Shown here in pieces: positions 26,034 to 35,040 of a stretch of DNA of 64,000 nucleotides (its first letter is position 1; each line of letters begins with the position of its first letter). The position numbers and the translations under genes are program-made. The DNA comes from Thalassospira sp. ER-Se-21-Dark (GTDB taxonomy: Bacteria > Pseudomonadota > Alphaproteobacteria > Rhodospirillales > Thalassospiraceae): contig NZ_VDEZ01000002.1 in assembly GCF_017922435.1 (NCBI RefSeq), positions 124,001 to 188,000 on the forward strand. The letters are read 5' to 3'. Below the pieces are notes generated by a model. That model had not been told where the DNA came from. It saw nothing but the letters and a program-made list of their open reading frames with translations, and ran no database searches.

Positions 26034-26061
26034 TAAAAAAAGCCCGTCTAACTGACGGGCT
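26034..26061 (-). terminator. Terminator of dctBD
   Basis: An 8 bp perfect stem (AGCCCGTC/GACGGGCT) with a TAACT loop is followed by a long T run on the minus strand, 13 nt after the dctD stop. Confidence 0.85.
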
Positions 26062-26074
26062 CCTGATCGATTGA

Positions 26075-27424
26075 TTAGCGCGGGCGTCGGAATTCGGCCG
26101 GGACAATGTTGTATTTGGTCAGCTTGTCGTAAAACGTCTTGCGCGGCACGCCAAGCGCACTGACCGTGGCCGTAACATTGCCGCCATGTTCGCGCAGGGC
26201 TTCGGTAATCAGGCTTTTTTCAAATGCCTCGACTTGCTGGGGCAGGGGGACGGCATAATTGTCTTCGCCATCCTCGTTGTTTGTCAGGGGATCAAGACCA
26301 AGAACACGGCGTTCGGCGGCATTGCGGAGCTCGCGCACATTGCCCGGCCAGTCATAGGCATTGAACCGTGCCAGTTCCGCCGCACTCAAGGCGGTGACGG
26401 TACGCTCAAACCGCTTGGCAGCGTCACGGGTGAAATATTCAAACAACAGCGCGATGTCATCCTTGCGATCACGAAGTGGCGGGATATGCAGTTGCACGAC
26501 ATTCAGGCGATAATAAAGATCTTCGCGAAACGCACCACGTGCCGAGGCCGACCGAAGATCGACCTTGGTTGCAGCAATAACCCGCAAGTCGATCGGCAGG
26601 ACCCGGTTTGATCCAAGCCGTTCAACCGCGCGTTCTTGCAAAACCCGCAGCAATTTGATTTGCAGCGCAAGCGGCATGCTTTCGATCTCATCAAGGAACA
26701 GTGTGCCCTTGTCAGCAAATTCGAACTTGCCGATGCGTTTGTGATCGGCCCCGGTAAAGGCGCCGGCTTCGTGGCCAAACAGTTCTGATTCAATCAGATG
26801 TTCGGGCATGCCGCCGCAATTCACCGCCACAAACGGGCCGGGGCGCCCCGACATTTCATGCAGATTTCGTGCGATTACTTCCTTGCCCGATCCGGTTTCG
26901 CCGTTGATCAGGACATGGGCGTTGGTGGCCGCGACATTGCCGATGAGGGTGCGCAGCTTTTCCATCGCCGGATTACGACCAATGAAGTCCGATGCGTTTT
27001 TGGAATGGCGCGCGAGTTCGATCTTGAGTGTGCGGTTCTCAAGCACAAGGGCGCGGTGGCTCATCGCGCGGCGGGTAATGTCGATGAACAGATCCGGGGC
27101 ATATGGCTTTTCGATAAAATCAAATGCCCCGTCATGCATGGCCTGAACGGCGGTTGCGACATCACCATGCCCGGTGACCAGAATTACCGGCATTTCCGGA
27201 TCGATCTTTTTGATCTCTGTCAGCAGATCAAGGCCGTCCATTTTCGGCATGCGAATGTCGGAAATCACAATGCCCGGCCAGCCTTTTTTCAGGCGTTCAA
27301 CCGCAGACGCGGCGTCCGAGAACACCTCGACAGGGATGTCGGCAAGCTCCAGCGTTTGGTGTGCGGCTTCACGCACATCTTCGTCATCGTCAACAAACAG
27401 AACGCATTCGGCACTGGTTGGCAC
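26075..27424 (-). CDS. dctD: C4-dicarboxylate response regulator, sigma-54 activator
   Basis: 449 residues in three parts: a receiver domain (~8-125; acidic VDDDED pocket, phospho-acceptor Asp in ISDIRMPKMDG, Lys in IEKPY), an AAA+ domain (~145-380; Walker A GETGSGKE, the sigma-54 contact loop GAFTGA, Walker B LFLDE), and a Fis-type HTH at the end (GGNVTATVSALGVPRKTFYDKL). Phosphorylated DctD activates RNA polymerase-sigma-54. No ATG exists. The GTG at 27424 has AAAGGA 7 nt upstream; a TTG at 27463 would add 13 residues. Follows dctB; activates dctPQM just downstream by inference. Confidence 0.95.
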   Translation of the reverse strand: MPTSAECVLFVDDDEDVREAAHQTLELADIPVEVFSDAASAVERLKKGWPGIVISDIRMPKMDGLDLLTEIKKIDPEMPVILVTGHGDVATAVQAMHDGAFDFIEKPYAPDLFIDITRRAMSHRALVLENRTLKIELARHSKNASDFIGRNPAMEKLRTLIGNVAATNAHVLINGETGSGKEVIARNLHEMSGRPGPFVAVNCGGMPEHLIESELFGHEAGAFTGADHKRIGKFEFADKGTLFLDEIESMPLALQIKLLRVLQERAVERLGSNRVLPIDLRVIAATKVDLRSASARGAFREDLYYRLNVVQLHIPPLRDRKDDIALLFEYFTRDAAKRFERTVTALSAAELARFNAYDWPGNVRELRNAAERRVLGLDPLTNNEDGEDNYAVPLPQQVEAFEKSLITEALREHGGNVTATVSALGVPRKTFYDKLTKYNIVPAEFRRPR

Positions 27425-27471
27425 TGGCTTATCCTTTGACCCGATAACAGGATCAGAGGACAATTTGCGTG

Positions 27472-29478
27472 TCAGCCCTGATCGTGATGGTTTGCAAGGT
27501 ATGTGCGGGTTTCTGAGGGTGTTTTAGCAGCCGTGAAGGCGGGCGTCGAGATGCTGTTTTTCGGTTCCGTATCGCCGGGGCCATCATAGCGGAGCTCGAC
27601 AATGAAAGAAGCGCCGCCTTGCGGGCGGTTTTCCGCACGGAGCGTTCCGCCAAAGCTTCGAATGATGCCATAACAGATTGAAAGGCCAAGCCCCAGGCCA
27701 TCACCAAACGGTTTGGTGGTAAAGAAGGGATCAAAAAGCTTGGGCAGGTTGTCTGGCAAAATGCCATGCCCGTTGTCATTAACCTTCACAATCACACGGT
27801 CTTCGCCGCCGGTGATCGCGATATCAATTTCGGGGTTGGCCATATTCTGGCAGGCATCCGCCGCGTTATTGATGAGATTGGTAAAGACCTGGGTCAGCTG
27901 ATTGGCCTCGGCAATGACGTGTTTGACATCGCCGTGCTGTTGCAGGGTAATGTTTTCGACGCCCGCACGTCCGCTTTCAATCGCAAGATCAATTGCCATC
28001 TGCATCTGGGCCGGGACATCGACCGGATGATTATCCTGTTCCGGGCGGCGCGAAAATGTTTTGAGGTTGCCGGTAATGCGCCCCATACGATCGGTCAGTT
28101 CTGAAATCCGTTGCAGGTTGCGGTTTGCCGTTTCCTTATTGTCGCGTGCGATGAACTTCATCGCGTTTTCCGCATAGTTCCGAATGGCGGTCAGGGGCTG
28201 GTTGATTTCATGGGCGATCCCGGCGGACATCTGACCAAGGGCGGCAAGCTTGCTGGTTTGGACCAGTTCGGCCTGGGCTGTGCGAAGCGCGTCTTCGGTA
28301 CGGGATCGCTCGGTAATTTCCTCTGCCAGGCGCTGGTTGGTGTTCATAAGATCGGTCGTGCGCAGGCGAACCTGACGTTCCAGTTCGCGTTGCGACCAGT
28401 CGCGGATTTCAAGCTGTTCAAGCATCGCGCGCCGGCGTTGCAGGATGATGAAAATCAGACCGGTCAGAATGATATGCGCAGCCCCGCCCATTGCACCCGC
28501 ACTGATCACGGATCGATCCAGCACGGATTTATCGGTCAAAAGAAACATCCGCCAGCCCTGCTTGGGAAGTGTGCTAGCCGTGACCAGATAGGTTGTCTTG
28601 TCTGGCGTGGTCTGGCGCGTTTGCGGTTTGCCGGTTGCTTGTTCGTTGGCGGTTCGTGCCTCGTCTTCGCTGGCAACCGGGCCGAGGCTGAGAATTGCCG
28701 GGTTATCGTCAACCGGCCATGCCCCATCCAGCAACGGCATGGGTTCAAGCGGATAGTCACCATATTTGCGCGACGCGATCAGGCGGGGACGGTCATTGTT
28801 ACCGAGCCCGGCAAGGTCGCGAAACCGCCAATCGAGGTTGGATGAAATGATAACGACGCCGTTCTGATCGGTGACCAGAACGCTTTCGCTGCCGCGCGCC
28901 CAACGTTGCACAAGGGTTTCAAGGTGGGTCTTGACCACCACGGCCCCAGCAAAACGCGTCCCGTCCGGGCGCACCGGGTGGGAGATATAATAACCCGGTA
29001 CGTTCGAGGTAATCCCGAAGGCAAAGTAATGACCGGTCAGGCCGCTTTTGGCCTGCTGGAAATAGGGGCGGAAGGAAAAGTTGCGCCCGATAAAGGACGC
29101 ATCGCTGTTCCAGTTGCTGGCAGCCAGGGTGTCGCCATTTTGATCCATGAAATAGATGTCTGAGGCGCCGCTGTCGGCGGCCAGTTTTTCAAGGTAAATG
29201 TTGACGGCCTTGGCGATCACCGGATCGGCATGAATTGCAAGATCGATGATGCGTTTATCCGATGCCAGCGTAATGGGCAGATATTCGTGTTCCTTGATCG
29301 CGCCCTGAAGGTTGGATCGATACAGTTCAAGCTTGTTGCGCCCATCTTCCGTGATGTCGATCAGCTTTGCCTCATGCCAGAACGCCGTGACCAACCACAC
29401 GGTTACCGGCAGCAGTGCAAGCAAACCGCATAATACGATCCGGGATATTCTTTTGATTGAAACCGAAGAGTTCAGCAT
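27472..29478 (-). CDS. dctB: C4-dicarboxylate sensor histidine kinase
   Basis: 668 residues. An N-terminal membrane helix (~12-35), a periplasmic double-Cache sensor region (~40-305), and a second helix (~310-335) lead into a coiled coil and the kinase. The H box is SAGIAHEINQPLTAIRNYAENA; N, G1 and G2 boxes are seen (NLINNAADA, DNGHGI, GLGLGLSI). The layout matches DctB. An alternative GTG start 9 nt upstream is possible. Transcribed with dctD; the pair senses external dicarboxylates and drives the TRAP transporter genes. Confidence 0.93.
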   Translation of the reverse strand: MLNSSVSIKRISRIVLCGLLALLPVTVWLVTAFWHEAKLIDITEDGRNKLELYRSNLQGAIKEHEYLPITLASDKRIIDLAIHADPVIAKAVNIYLEKLAADSGASDIYFMDQNGDTLAASNWNSDASFIGRNFSFRPYFQQAKSGLTGHYFAFGITSNVPGYYISHPVRPDGTRFAGAVVVKTHLETLVQRWARGSESVLVTDQNGVVIISSNLDWRFRDLAGLGNNDRPRLIASRKYGDYPLEPMPLLDGAWPVDDNPAILSLGPVASEDEARTANEQATGKPQTRQTTPDKTTYLVTASTLPKQGWRMFLLTDKSVLDRSVISAGAMGGAAHIILTGLIFIILQRRRAMLEQLEIRDWSQRELERQVRLRTTDLMNTNQRLAEEITERSRTEDALRTAQAELVQTSKLAALGQMSAGIAHEINQPLTAIRNYAENAMKFIARDNKETANRNLQRISELTDRMGRITGNLKTFSRRPEQDNHPVDVPAQMQMAIDLAIESGRAGVENITLQQHGDVKHVIAEANQLTQVFTNLINNAADACQNMANPEIDIAITGGEDRVIVKVNDNGHGILPDNLPKLFDPFFTTKPFGDGLGLGLSICYGIIRSFGGTLRAENRPQGGASFIVELRYDGPGDTEPKNSISTPAFTAAKTPSETRTYLANHHDQG

Positions 29479-29516
29479 TCTGTCCACGTTGGCGTTGGTC
29501 TTTGATCGACCCCTTC

Positions 29517-29541
29517 TTAAGGGTGGGAAGTCTTCCCTTAA
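29517..29541. promoter_or_regulatory. Inverted repeat upstream of dctB
   Basis: TTAAGGG-N11-CCCTTAA, with an inner GGAAG/CTTCC, 38 nt before the dctB start. This position suits an operator near the dctBD promoter. The binding protein is unknown. Confidence 0.35.
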
Positions 29542-29726
29542 AGGTGGGGCGTCGGGATTAGATTACAAAAAGATTTCAAAGCCCAGCGCAAATTTTACCG
29601 ATGTTTCTCATGCTTGATAATCGTTGGATCAGGCTGTACCTATCAGGAAAGCATCCGCGGGATTTTCAGACCATATTTATGCACGGTTGATCAAGCCCGA
29701 ACAAACCTGTCAGGAAAGTTCCCTGC

Positions 29727-30716
29727 ATGAACGACGAAGACACACACCTGATCTGGGTTCTGGCCGATGACCGGACCGGCAATGTCAATCAGTGTTTGGG
29801 GGTTGCCGAGGCATTGGCACAGCCTTTCAAGCGCATTGATATCGGGTTTACGAAATTTGTGCGTCTTCCGAACTTTATCCGCCGAACCAGTCTGATCGGG
29901 ATTGATGAGGCATCGCGCAGGCGACTGGTGGCGCCCTGGCCGGATCTTGTCATCTGTTGCGGGCGGCGTTCTGCACCCGTGGCACGCTGGATCAAAAAGC
30001 AAAGTCGCGGCCATACTCGCATTTGCATCATCATGCGACCGGATGGCTTCGAAAGTGCCTTTGACCTGATTGCCGTGCCGGCACATGACCGTTCTGTCAT
30101 TCGTGAAAATATCGTCGAAATTCCGGGTGCGCCGCACCGTGTGACCGAAAGCAGGCTTTTGATCGAGGCCGACAAATGGCGCCCACATTTCAAAGGCCTT
30201 CCGGAGCCAAAGTTCGCCCTGATCATTGGCGGAAGTACCAAGCGCACGACCTTTACAAAGGAAATGGCAGAACAACTGATCGATAAGGCGGTTGAGGCTG
30301 CAAGTGCGGTCAACGGGTCTTTGCTTGTCACCACCAGCCGCCGTACGGGTGTGGAAAACGAAGCCCTGATTGCAGAGCGGTTGGCGACATCTGGCGTGCC
30401 TTATCACCTGCATGACTGGACATCCCAGGCCGAAAACCCGTATTTCGGCTATCTCGCGCTTGCCGATGTGAAGATCGTGACAAGTGATTCCGTTTCGATG
30501 TGCTGCGAGGCGGCGGCGGCACCGGGTGGTGTCTATATCTTTGATCCCGATGGTCTGGCCAACAAGCGGCACAAGCGCCTGCATCAAAGCCTTTATGAAG
30601 GCGGCTACGCCCGACCGCTTTTGCCCGACACCGAACTGGTGCCATTCAAGCATCCGTCCTTGCAGCCAGCCCGCATGGTTGCACAGCGCTGTCTGGAGCT
30701 TTTGGGGGCTCCCTGA
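29727..30716 (+). CDS. ELM1/GtrOC1-family putative nucleoside-diphosphate-sugar epimerase-like protein
   Basis: This 329-residue protein resembles the bacterial homologs of plant ELM1 (mitochondrial fission ELM1 family, formerly DUF1022). It starts IWVLADDRTGNVNQCLGVAEAL and has LVICCGRRSAPVARW, FALIIGGSTKRTTFT, SLLVTTSRRTG and the late VTSDSVSMCCEAAAAPGGVYIFD, giving a GT-B-like two-domain layout. Family members in bacteria are common in Alphaproteobacteria and may act on the cell surface, but no activity is established. Start follows AGGAAAG. The minus-strand 392-codon ORF covering this gene is a shadow. A DMT exporter follows 82 nt downstream. Confidence 0.8.
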   Translation: MNDEDTHLIWVLADDRTGNVNQCLGVAEALAQPFKRIDIGFTKFVRLPNFIRRTSLIGIDEASRRRLVAPWPDLVICCGRRSAPVARWIKKQSRGHTRICIIMRPDGFESAFDLIAVPAHDRSVIRENIVEIPGAPHRVTESRLLIEADKWRPHFKGLPEPKFALIIGGSTKRTTFTKEMAEQLIDKAVEAASAVNGSLLVTTSRRTGVENEALIAERLATSGVPYHLHDWTSQAENPYFGYLALADVKIVTSDSVSMCCEAAAAPGGVYIFDPDGLANKRHKRLHQSLYEGGYARPLLPDTELVPFKHPSLQPARMVAQRCLELLGAP

Positions 30717-30798
30717 CCTGAAAGGTCGATAACACCTTGTTTTGTTGTGGTGTATCGGGTCTATTCGCCGGGCACCACCACCAAGGAATATCGCCCCG

Positions 30799-31749
30799 AT
30801 GTCTTCGTCCCCGACCGATCCCACCGCTGTGCGTGCGTTAAACGCACCGCAATTGTTTCCACGCCACATTGCGGTTGCGATTTTGGCTGCTGTTGCCTGC
30901 TTTTTTGCGGCAAACCATGTTGCCGCACGTCTGACATTTGAAAACGGGACTGGGCTGCTTCTGGCTGTTTTATGCCGCTCGGCTGTTGCGCTTTCGATCC
31001 TGATTGCGATTGTCTATTTCAAACGTCATTCCATTCGTTTGCCGCGTGGTCTGGTGCGCTGGCAATTGGTGCTTGGCCTGATGATCACGATCCAGAGCCT
31101 GTGTCTTTATTCCGCAGTTGCCCGTGTGCCGGTCGCCCTGGCGTTGCTGACGGCCAATACGTTTCCGATCATTCTTGCGTTGCTGACATGGGGGCTTGGC
31201 GGTCCACGCCCGACGTTGCGCGCAGCAGGTTTGATGTTGTTTATCCTGTCGGGCCTTGTGCTGGCGCTTGATCTTCCGGGTATTCTCGGCGGCGGGGCAG
31301 AGGTGACATCAAGCTGGTGGCTGGGTATCGGCTTTGCGCTGATGGCAGCGACCGTTCTTTCGGTGGCCTTCTGGGTGACCGATCACAAGCTTGCCGGGAT
31401 CAGCGGGCCGGTGCGCTCGATGTTTACCATGCTGGTTGTTTTTGTTTCGATGATCATTGCCGGGATCGGCGATGTTGTGCCGGGTGGCATGGGGCTTCCG
31501 AATGCCACGCCCGGATGGATGGGGCTTTTGGCCTTGATGCTGCTTTATGGCGGGGCGTTCGCGGTTCTGTTCATCAATGTGCCGCGTCTTGATATGGCGC
31601 GCAATGCGCCAGTAATGAATATGGAGCCAATCGCGACATTGCTGTTTGGCTGGATCATTCTGGGGCAGATGATCAGCCCGATCCAGATGTTGGGCGGTCT
31701 GGTCGTGGTCAGCGGTATTGTCATTCTGACCCTGCGCAAAGGGGCCTGA
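30799..31749 (+). CDS. DMT-superfamily (EamA) transporter
   Basis: 316 residues with 10 predicted membrane helices arranged as two EamA repeats. The first repeat ends near VPVALALLTANTFPIILALLTW; the second ends with NMEPIATLLFGWIILGQMISPIQMLGGLVVVSGI, the usual EamA signature with a conserved Pro/Glu. Such carriers export amino acids, amines or metabolites; no substrate can be assigned. ATG at 30799 follows AAGGA. May be co-transcribed with the ELM1-like gene. Confidence 0.87.
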   Translation: MSSSPTDPTAVRALNAPQLFPRHIAVAILAAVACFFAANHVAARLTFENGTGLLLAVLCRSAVALSILIAIVYFKRHSIRLPRGLVRWQLVLGLMITIQSLCLYSAVARVPVALALLTANTFPIILALLTWGLGGPRPTLRAAGLMLFILSGLVLALDLPGILGGGAEVTSSWWLGIGFALMAATVLSVAFWVTDHKLAGISGPVRSMFTMLVVFVSMIIAGIGDVVPGGMGLPNATPGWMGLLALMLLYGGAFAVLFINVPRLDMARNAPVMNMEPIATLLFGWIILGQMISPIQMLGGLVVVSGIVILTLRKGA

Positions 31750-31755
31750 TAAGAT

Positions 31756-31783
31756 AAAAAAAGGGAGCCATTTAGGCTCCCTT
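31756..31783. terminator. Bidirectional terminator between the DMT gene and hemN
   Basis: A 9 bp perfect stem (AAGGGAGCC/GGCTCCCTT) with A and T tracts outside serves both convergent genes. Confidence 0.8.
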
Positions 31784-31803
31784 CTTGCTGCGCGGTTGTC
31801 TTA

Positions 31804-33168
31804 TCAAACGGCTTGTGAATGACGCCCGTGCGCGTGGTTAAGATAGGTATCAAATGCGGCACAAACGGCGCGGACCAGCGGACGGCCCAACTCGCTCAGT
31901 TTGATGTAATTCCCTTGAACTTCGACAATGCCATCCCGGGTCATTGCCTTGATGCGTTCAAGCTCCGGCGCGAAGCGATCAGCCGAAATGCCGTGGCTGG
32001 CGCAAACCGGGTCAAGGTCGACGGCAAGATTGCACATCAACTCATTAATGATGTCGCGGCGCAATTTGTCCTCATTGGTCAGGGCAACACCCTTTTCAAT
32101 GGCGCATTTGCCACCTTCGACCGCGCGCTGCCAGCGGGCCAGCGCCGGGTCATTTTGCGCATAACCCTGCGGCAGGGACGAAATCGCAGACGGGCCAAAC
32201 CCGATCAGGGCTTCTGCCCGGTCGGTGGTGTAGCCCTGAAAGTTCCGGTGAAGCAGGCCGTCAGACAGGGCGCGCGCCATGCTGTCGGCCTGATGGGCGA
32301 AGTGATCAAGGCCGATGGCAACAAAGCCATGCTTGGCAAGGCGGTTCTGGATTTCCTCATACTGTGCCCAGCGTTCCCCGGTATCTGGCAGGGCCTCGGT
32401 CGGGATAAGCTGTTGATGCTTTTTCATCCATGGCACATGGGCATAGCCAAAGACCGACAGGCGATCGGGGCAAAGCTCCACAGTCTGATCAACCGTTTCG
32501 CGCAGTGAGTCGACGGTCTGAAACGGCAGGCCATACATCAGATCGACATTGATGCCGGCAATCCCGTGCGAGCGCAATTTGGCAATCACATCACGGACAA
32601 GCTGCATGCTTTGAATGCGGTTAACCGCTGTCTGGACCTGTTGGTTGAAATCCTGAATGCCGATACTGGCACGGTTAAAGCCGCATTCGACCATGGATTC
32701 CATGAAATCATCGGTCGCGGTGCGCGGATCCATTTCAATGGCAATTTCGGCATCATCAAGGATATCAAGGCGAGAACGAATTGCGGCCATGATGGCGCGC
32801 AGATCGTCGGCCTTGAGGATGGTCGGGCTGCCGCCGCCAAAGTGAATGTGCGACACCGTGAATTTCTGATCTGTGGGCAGTTTGCCAAGGGTGCCTTCGA
32901 TCTCTGTCAGAAGGGCTGTGACATAGCCATTCACCGGTTTGTAAGTTTTGGTGATCTTGGTGTTGCAGCCGCAGAACCAGCACATTTCCTCGCAATAGGG
33001 GACATGCAGATAAAGCGAAAGCGGCTGTGCGGGATCAAGATCGCCAAGCCAGCCTTCAAACACCTCGCCATTCACATCGGCATGGAAATGCGGCGCGGTC
33101 GGATAGCTGGTATAGCGCGGCAGTCGCAGGTCGTATTTTTCGTAAAGGGCAAGCTGCATGACGGACAT
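31804..33168 (-). CDS. hemN: Oxygen-independent coproporphyrinogen III oxidase
   Basis: A 454-residue radical-SAM enzyme that decarboxylates coproporphyrinogen III to protoporphyrinogen IX without oxygen. The cluster motif is C59-x3-C63-x2-C66-x-C68 (YCEEMCWFCGC), with the fourth Cys distinctive of true HemN rather than HemW. GGGSPT and the C-terminal HemN domain are present. Length fits (E. coli 457). An FNR-type box lies 51 nt upstream of the ATG, consistent with induction when oxygen falls. It follows DUF3088 in the same direction with a 60 nt gap. Confidence 0.96.
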   Translation of the reverse strand: MSVMQLALYEKYDLRLPRYTSYPTAPHFHADVNGEVFEGWLGDLDPAQPLSLYLHVPYCEEMCWFCGCNTKITKTYKPVNGYVTALLTEIEGTLGKLPTDQKFTVSHIHFGGGSPTILKADDLRAIMAAIRSRLDILDDAEIAIEMDPRTATDDFMESMVECGFNRASIGIQDFNQQVQTAVNRIQSMQLVRDVIAKLRSHGIAGINVDLMYGLPFQTVDSLRETVDQTVELCPDRLSVFGYAHVPWMKKHQQLIPTEALPDTGERWAQYEEIQNRLAKHGFVAIGLDHFAHQADSMARALSDGLLHRNFQGYTTDRAEALIGFGPSAISSLPQGYAQNDPALARWQRAVEGGKCAIEKGVALTNEDKLRRDIINELMCNLAVDLDPVCASHGISADRFAPELERIKAMTRDGIVEVQGNYIKLSELGRPLVRAVCAAFDTYLNHAHGRHSQAV

Positions 33169-33218
33169 CCCGATAATTCGTTCTGTCCGTCTTTTGCATT
33201 ATTCCAAACTTGCCTTCC

Positions 33219-33232
33219 TTGATATGCGTCAA
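33219..33232 (-). promoter_or_regulatory. FNR-type operator of hemN
   Basis: TTGAT-ATGC-GTCAA matches FNR/FixK consensus (TTGAT/C-N4-A/GTCAA) at all defined positions. It is centred about 58 nt upstream of the hemN ATG, and its 3' half overlaps the stop codon of the upstream DUF3088 gene. FNR control of hemN is well known in bacteria. Confidence 0.75.
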
Positions 33233-33585
33233 GGGTGGGGCACAGGGAAGCCGTGTCGTTCGCTCAAAGCCAGCAAAATGTTGTCCTTGCCATCAATGAA
33301 GGCATGACCATTTGCGGTGCCGGTTTGAAGCGATGATGTATCGCCGGATTTCAGGATCATTACCGGAAGTGATTGATGATCTTCGCCCAAAAGCGCAATC
33401 ACATCATGCCGGGGACGGGGCCAATTGATATGACGAATATCGAGTCCGGCAAGCAAGTCCGGGAAAGATCCCAAAACCCCATCAATCAACGCACAATGCC
33501 AGCAGTAAAAGCGTTGGTTTGGCCATGCAGGATCTTCAAAGTCGGGTTTGAGCAGGAATATCGTATCGCGTTCCAGATCCGGCAT
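33229..33585 (-). CDS. DUF3088 domain protein
   Basis: 118 residues. I recognise the DUF3088 pattern from the opening DTIFLLKPDFEDPAWPNQRFYCWHCALIDGVL and the middle WPRPRHDVIALLGEDHQSLPVMIL. The layout (CxxC-like YCWHC near the N-terminus, LP before a strand) looks like a thioredoxin-fold protein, perhaps GST-N-like; that is my reading and not proven. No enzyme activity is known to me. It sits just upstream of hemN, and its last codons hold part of the hemN FNR box. Confidence 0.75.
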   Translation of the reverse strand: MPDLERDTIFLLKPDFEDPAWPNQRFYCWHCALIDGVLGSFPDLLAGLDIRHINWPRPRHDVIALLGEDHQSLPVMILKSGDTSSLQTGTANGHAFIDGKDNILLALSERHGFPVPHP

Positions 33586-33645
33586 GGGGTGTGGCCTTTT
33601 TGATGGTGGCGTCTTATTACGCCGTAGCGATATTACTGACGGCCT

Positions 33646-34074
33646 TCAAAGATGCTTGAAGGCCGATATCAGATCGGCACGAAGGGCGGCCAGACGGTCA
33701 CGACCTTCGTCTTCGTCATAGGGTTTGGCGGTGCCAACACCCCAAACCGGGCCCGGCCATGCGTCATCGTCCTTGAAGCGGCCGATGACGTGGCAATGAA
33801 GCTGCGGCACCATATTGCCAAGCATCGCGACATTGGTTTTGAAGGCATCAAAGCGACGCTTGATGACGCTTGAAACCGCCGCGACTTCGTCACCAAGGGT
33901 TTTGCGGTCCTCCGCACTCAGGTCGTCGTAATCGACAAGGTCGGGGCGTCTGGGCACCAGAATGAGCCAAGGATAACGTGCATCATTCATCAAAAGCACA
34001 TGCGATAACGGCCCGTCGGTGACAAGGGTGGTATCGGCGGCAAGCTGGGGATGAAGGGTGAATGCGTTATTCAT
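33646..34074 (-). CDS. HIT-domain protein
   Basis: 142 residues of a histidine-triad-type nucleotide-binding protein. The catalytic region reads QLHCHVIGRF, so the first His of the classic H-x-H-x-H is Gln; the QLHxHVI variant occurs in a bacterial HIT branch. It probably hydrolyses or binds nucleotide phosphoramidates or dinucleotides in the cytoplasm. Start follows AAGGA with 7 nt spacing. It lies 60 nt upstream of the DUF3088 gene in the same direction. Confidence 0.85.
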   Translation of the reverse strand: MNNAFTLHPQLAADTTLVTDGPLSHVLLMNDARYPWLILVPRRPDLVDYDDLSAEDRKTLGDEVAAVSSVIKRRFDAFKTNVAMLGNMVPQLHCHVIGRFKDDDAWPGPVWGVGTAKPYDEDEGRDRLAALRADLISAFKHL

Positions 34075-34191
34075 GGTCAGTCCTTGTTATCGTGATAGCC
34101 CGATCAATGACCCTGCTTATAACCTGCCGTGCTTTCTCTGTCTTGGTCTGTGGTGTGAAATCCGTCAGATAGCTGTGCGGGTATGTGCGAA

Positions 34192-34220
34192 AATTGGCGG
34201 GAAGGTCGGGCCCTCCCGCC
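34192..34220 (-). terminator. Terminator of the azoreductase gene
   Basis: A strong GC stem (GGCGGGAGGG with CCTTCCCGCC, one mismatch) is followed by AATTTT on the minus strand, 8 nt after the stop. Confidence 0.6.
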
Positions 34221-34227
34221 AGGGAAG

Positions 34228-34917
34228 TCATGCGACCTTTACATCGCGATGTTTGGCAAGAAGCTGATCAACAAGACCGATGACTTCTTGTTCGGCTGCG
34301 TGAATGGAGGCATCGGTTCGTTCGTCGGCAAATTCGTCATATTCAATGGCCGCACCAAACTGATCAGTGATGCCGATATATTGCAGCGGGGTAAACAGCC
34401 CGCCTTCGACAAAGTTCAGGTGCGCAATACGACCATCGGGCCCATAGCCATAGTCGCCACGTGATGACAGGGCGACAATCGATTTGTTGCCGGTCACCAT
34501 TGGCCAATAGGGAATGTCGCCACGCGTACGGTCAAAGCCGAATGTCCGGCCAACGCGGACAATGTTATCGACCCAGGCCTTCATCTGTGACGGCATGCCG
34601 AAATTATACATTGGTACCCCGGCAACGATGATGTCGGTGGCAAGCAGTTCGTCGACCAGTTGATCGCTTTCGCGCAAGGTGTGACGCATCCATTCTTCGC
34701 GGTCTTCGGGTTTGGTGAATGCTGCATGAACCCAATCTCCGGTCACCGGGCTTGGCGGATTTGCGCCGACATCGCGATAGATGATTTCGGTTTCCGGTCG
34801 CTTGGCCAGCCAGTGTTCGATGAACTTGGCCGTCAAGCGGCGGCTGTGCGAACCATGTTGTTTCTGATCGGACCTGCCGGGCCGGGCGCTGCTGTCGATA
34901 TGAAGAATTCTGGTCAT
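34228..34917 (-). CDS. FMN-dependent NADH azoreductase (AzoR-like)
   Basis: 229 residues. Flavodoxin-2 fold with the FMN-phosphate loop ILHIDSSARPGRSDQ, the MYNFGMPSQMKAWVDNIVRVGRTF block, and SSRGDYG near residue 150, all typical of the AzoR family. Such enzymes reduce azo and quinone compounds with NADH. The ATG at 34917 has GGAG 6 nt upstream; other in-frame ATGs up to 34992 are less supported. It is divergent from a GcvA-type LysR gene, probably its regulator. Confidence 0.9.
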   Translation of the reverse strand: MTRILHIDSSARPGRSDQKQHGSHSRRLTAKFIEHWLAKRPETEIIYRDVGANPPSPVTGDWVHAAFTKPEDREEWMRHTLRESDQLVDELLATDIIVAGVPMYNFGMPSQMKAWVDNIVRVGRTFGFDRTRGDIPYWPMVTGNKSIVALSSRGDYGYGPDGRIAHLNFVEGGLFTPLQYIGITDQFGAAIEYDEFADERTDASIHAAEQEVIGLVDQLLAKHRDVKVA

Positions 34918-35040
34918 CATGTTCTCCATGTGATGAAAATGGTTCATCTGTGTTTTGGTTTGATGACCAAGGATTGACGGAATTTCATTCACACGGCAAA
35001 ATCGAATTCCTCAGCCAACAGATGAGTTGAATTCATTCAT

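Noticed and set aside
29691-30869. 392-codon minus-strand ORF
   Set aside because: Opposite the ELM1-like gene, which has family motifs and a ribosome site. The antisense translation is low-complexity and has no signature.
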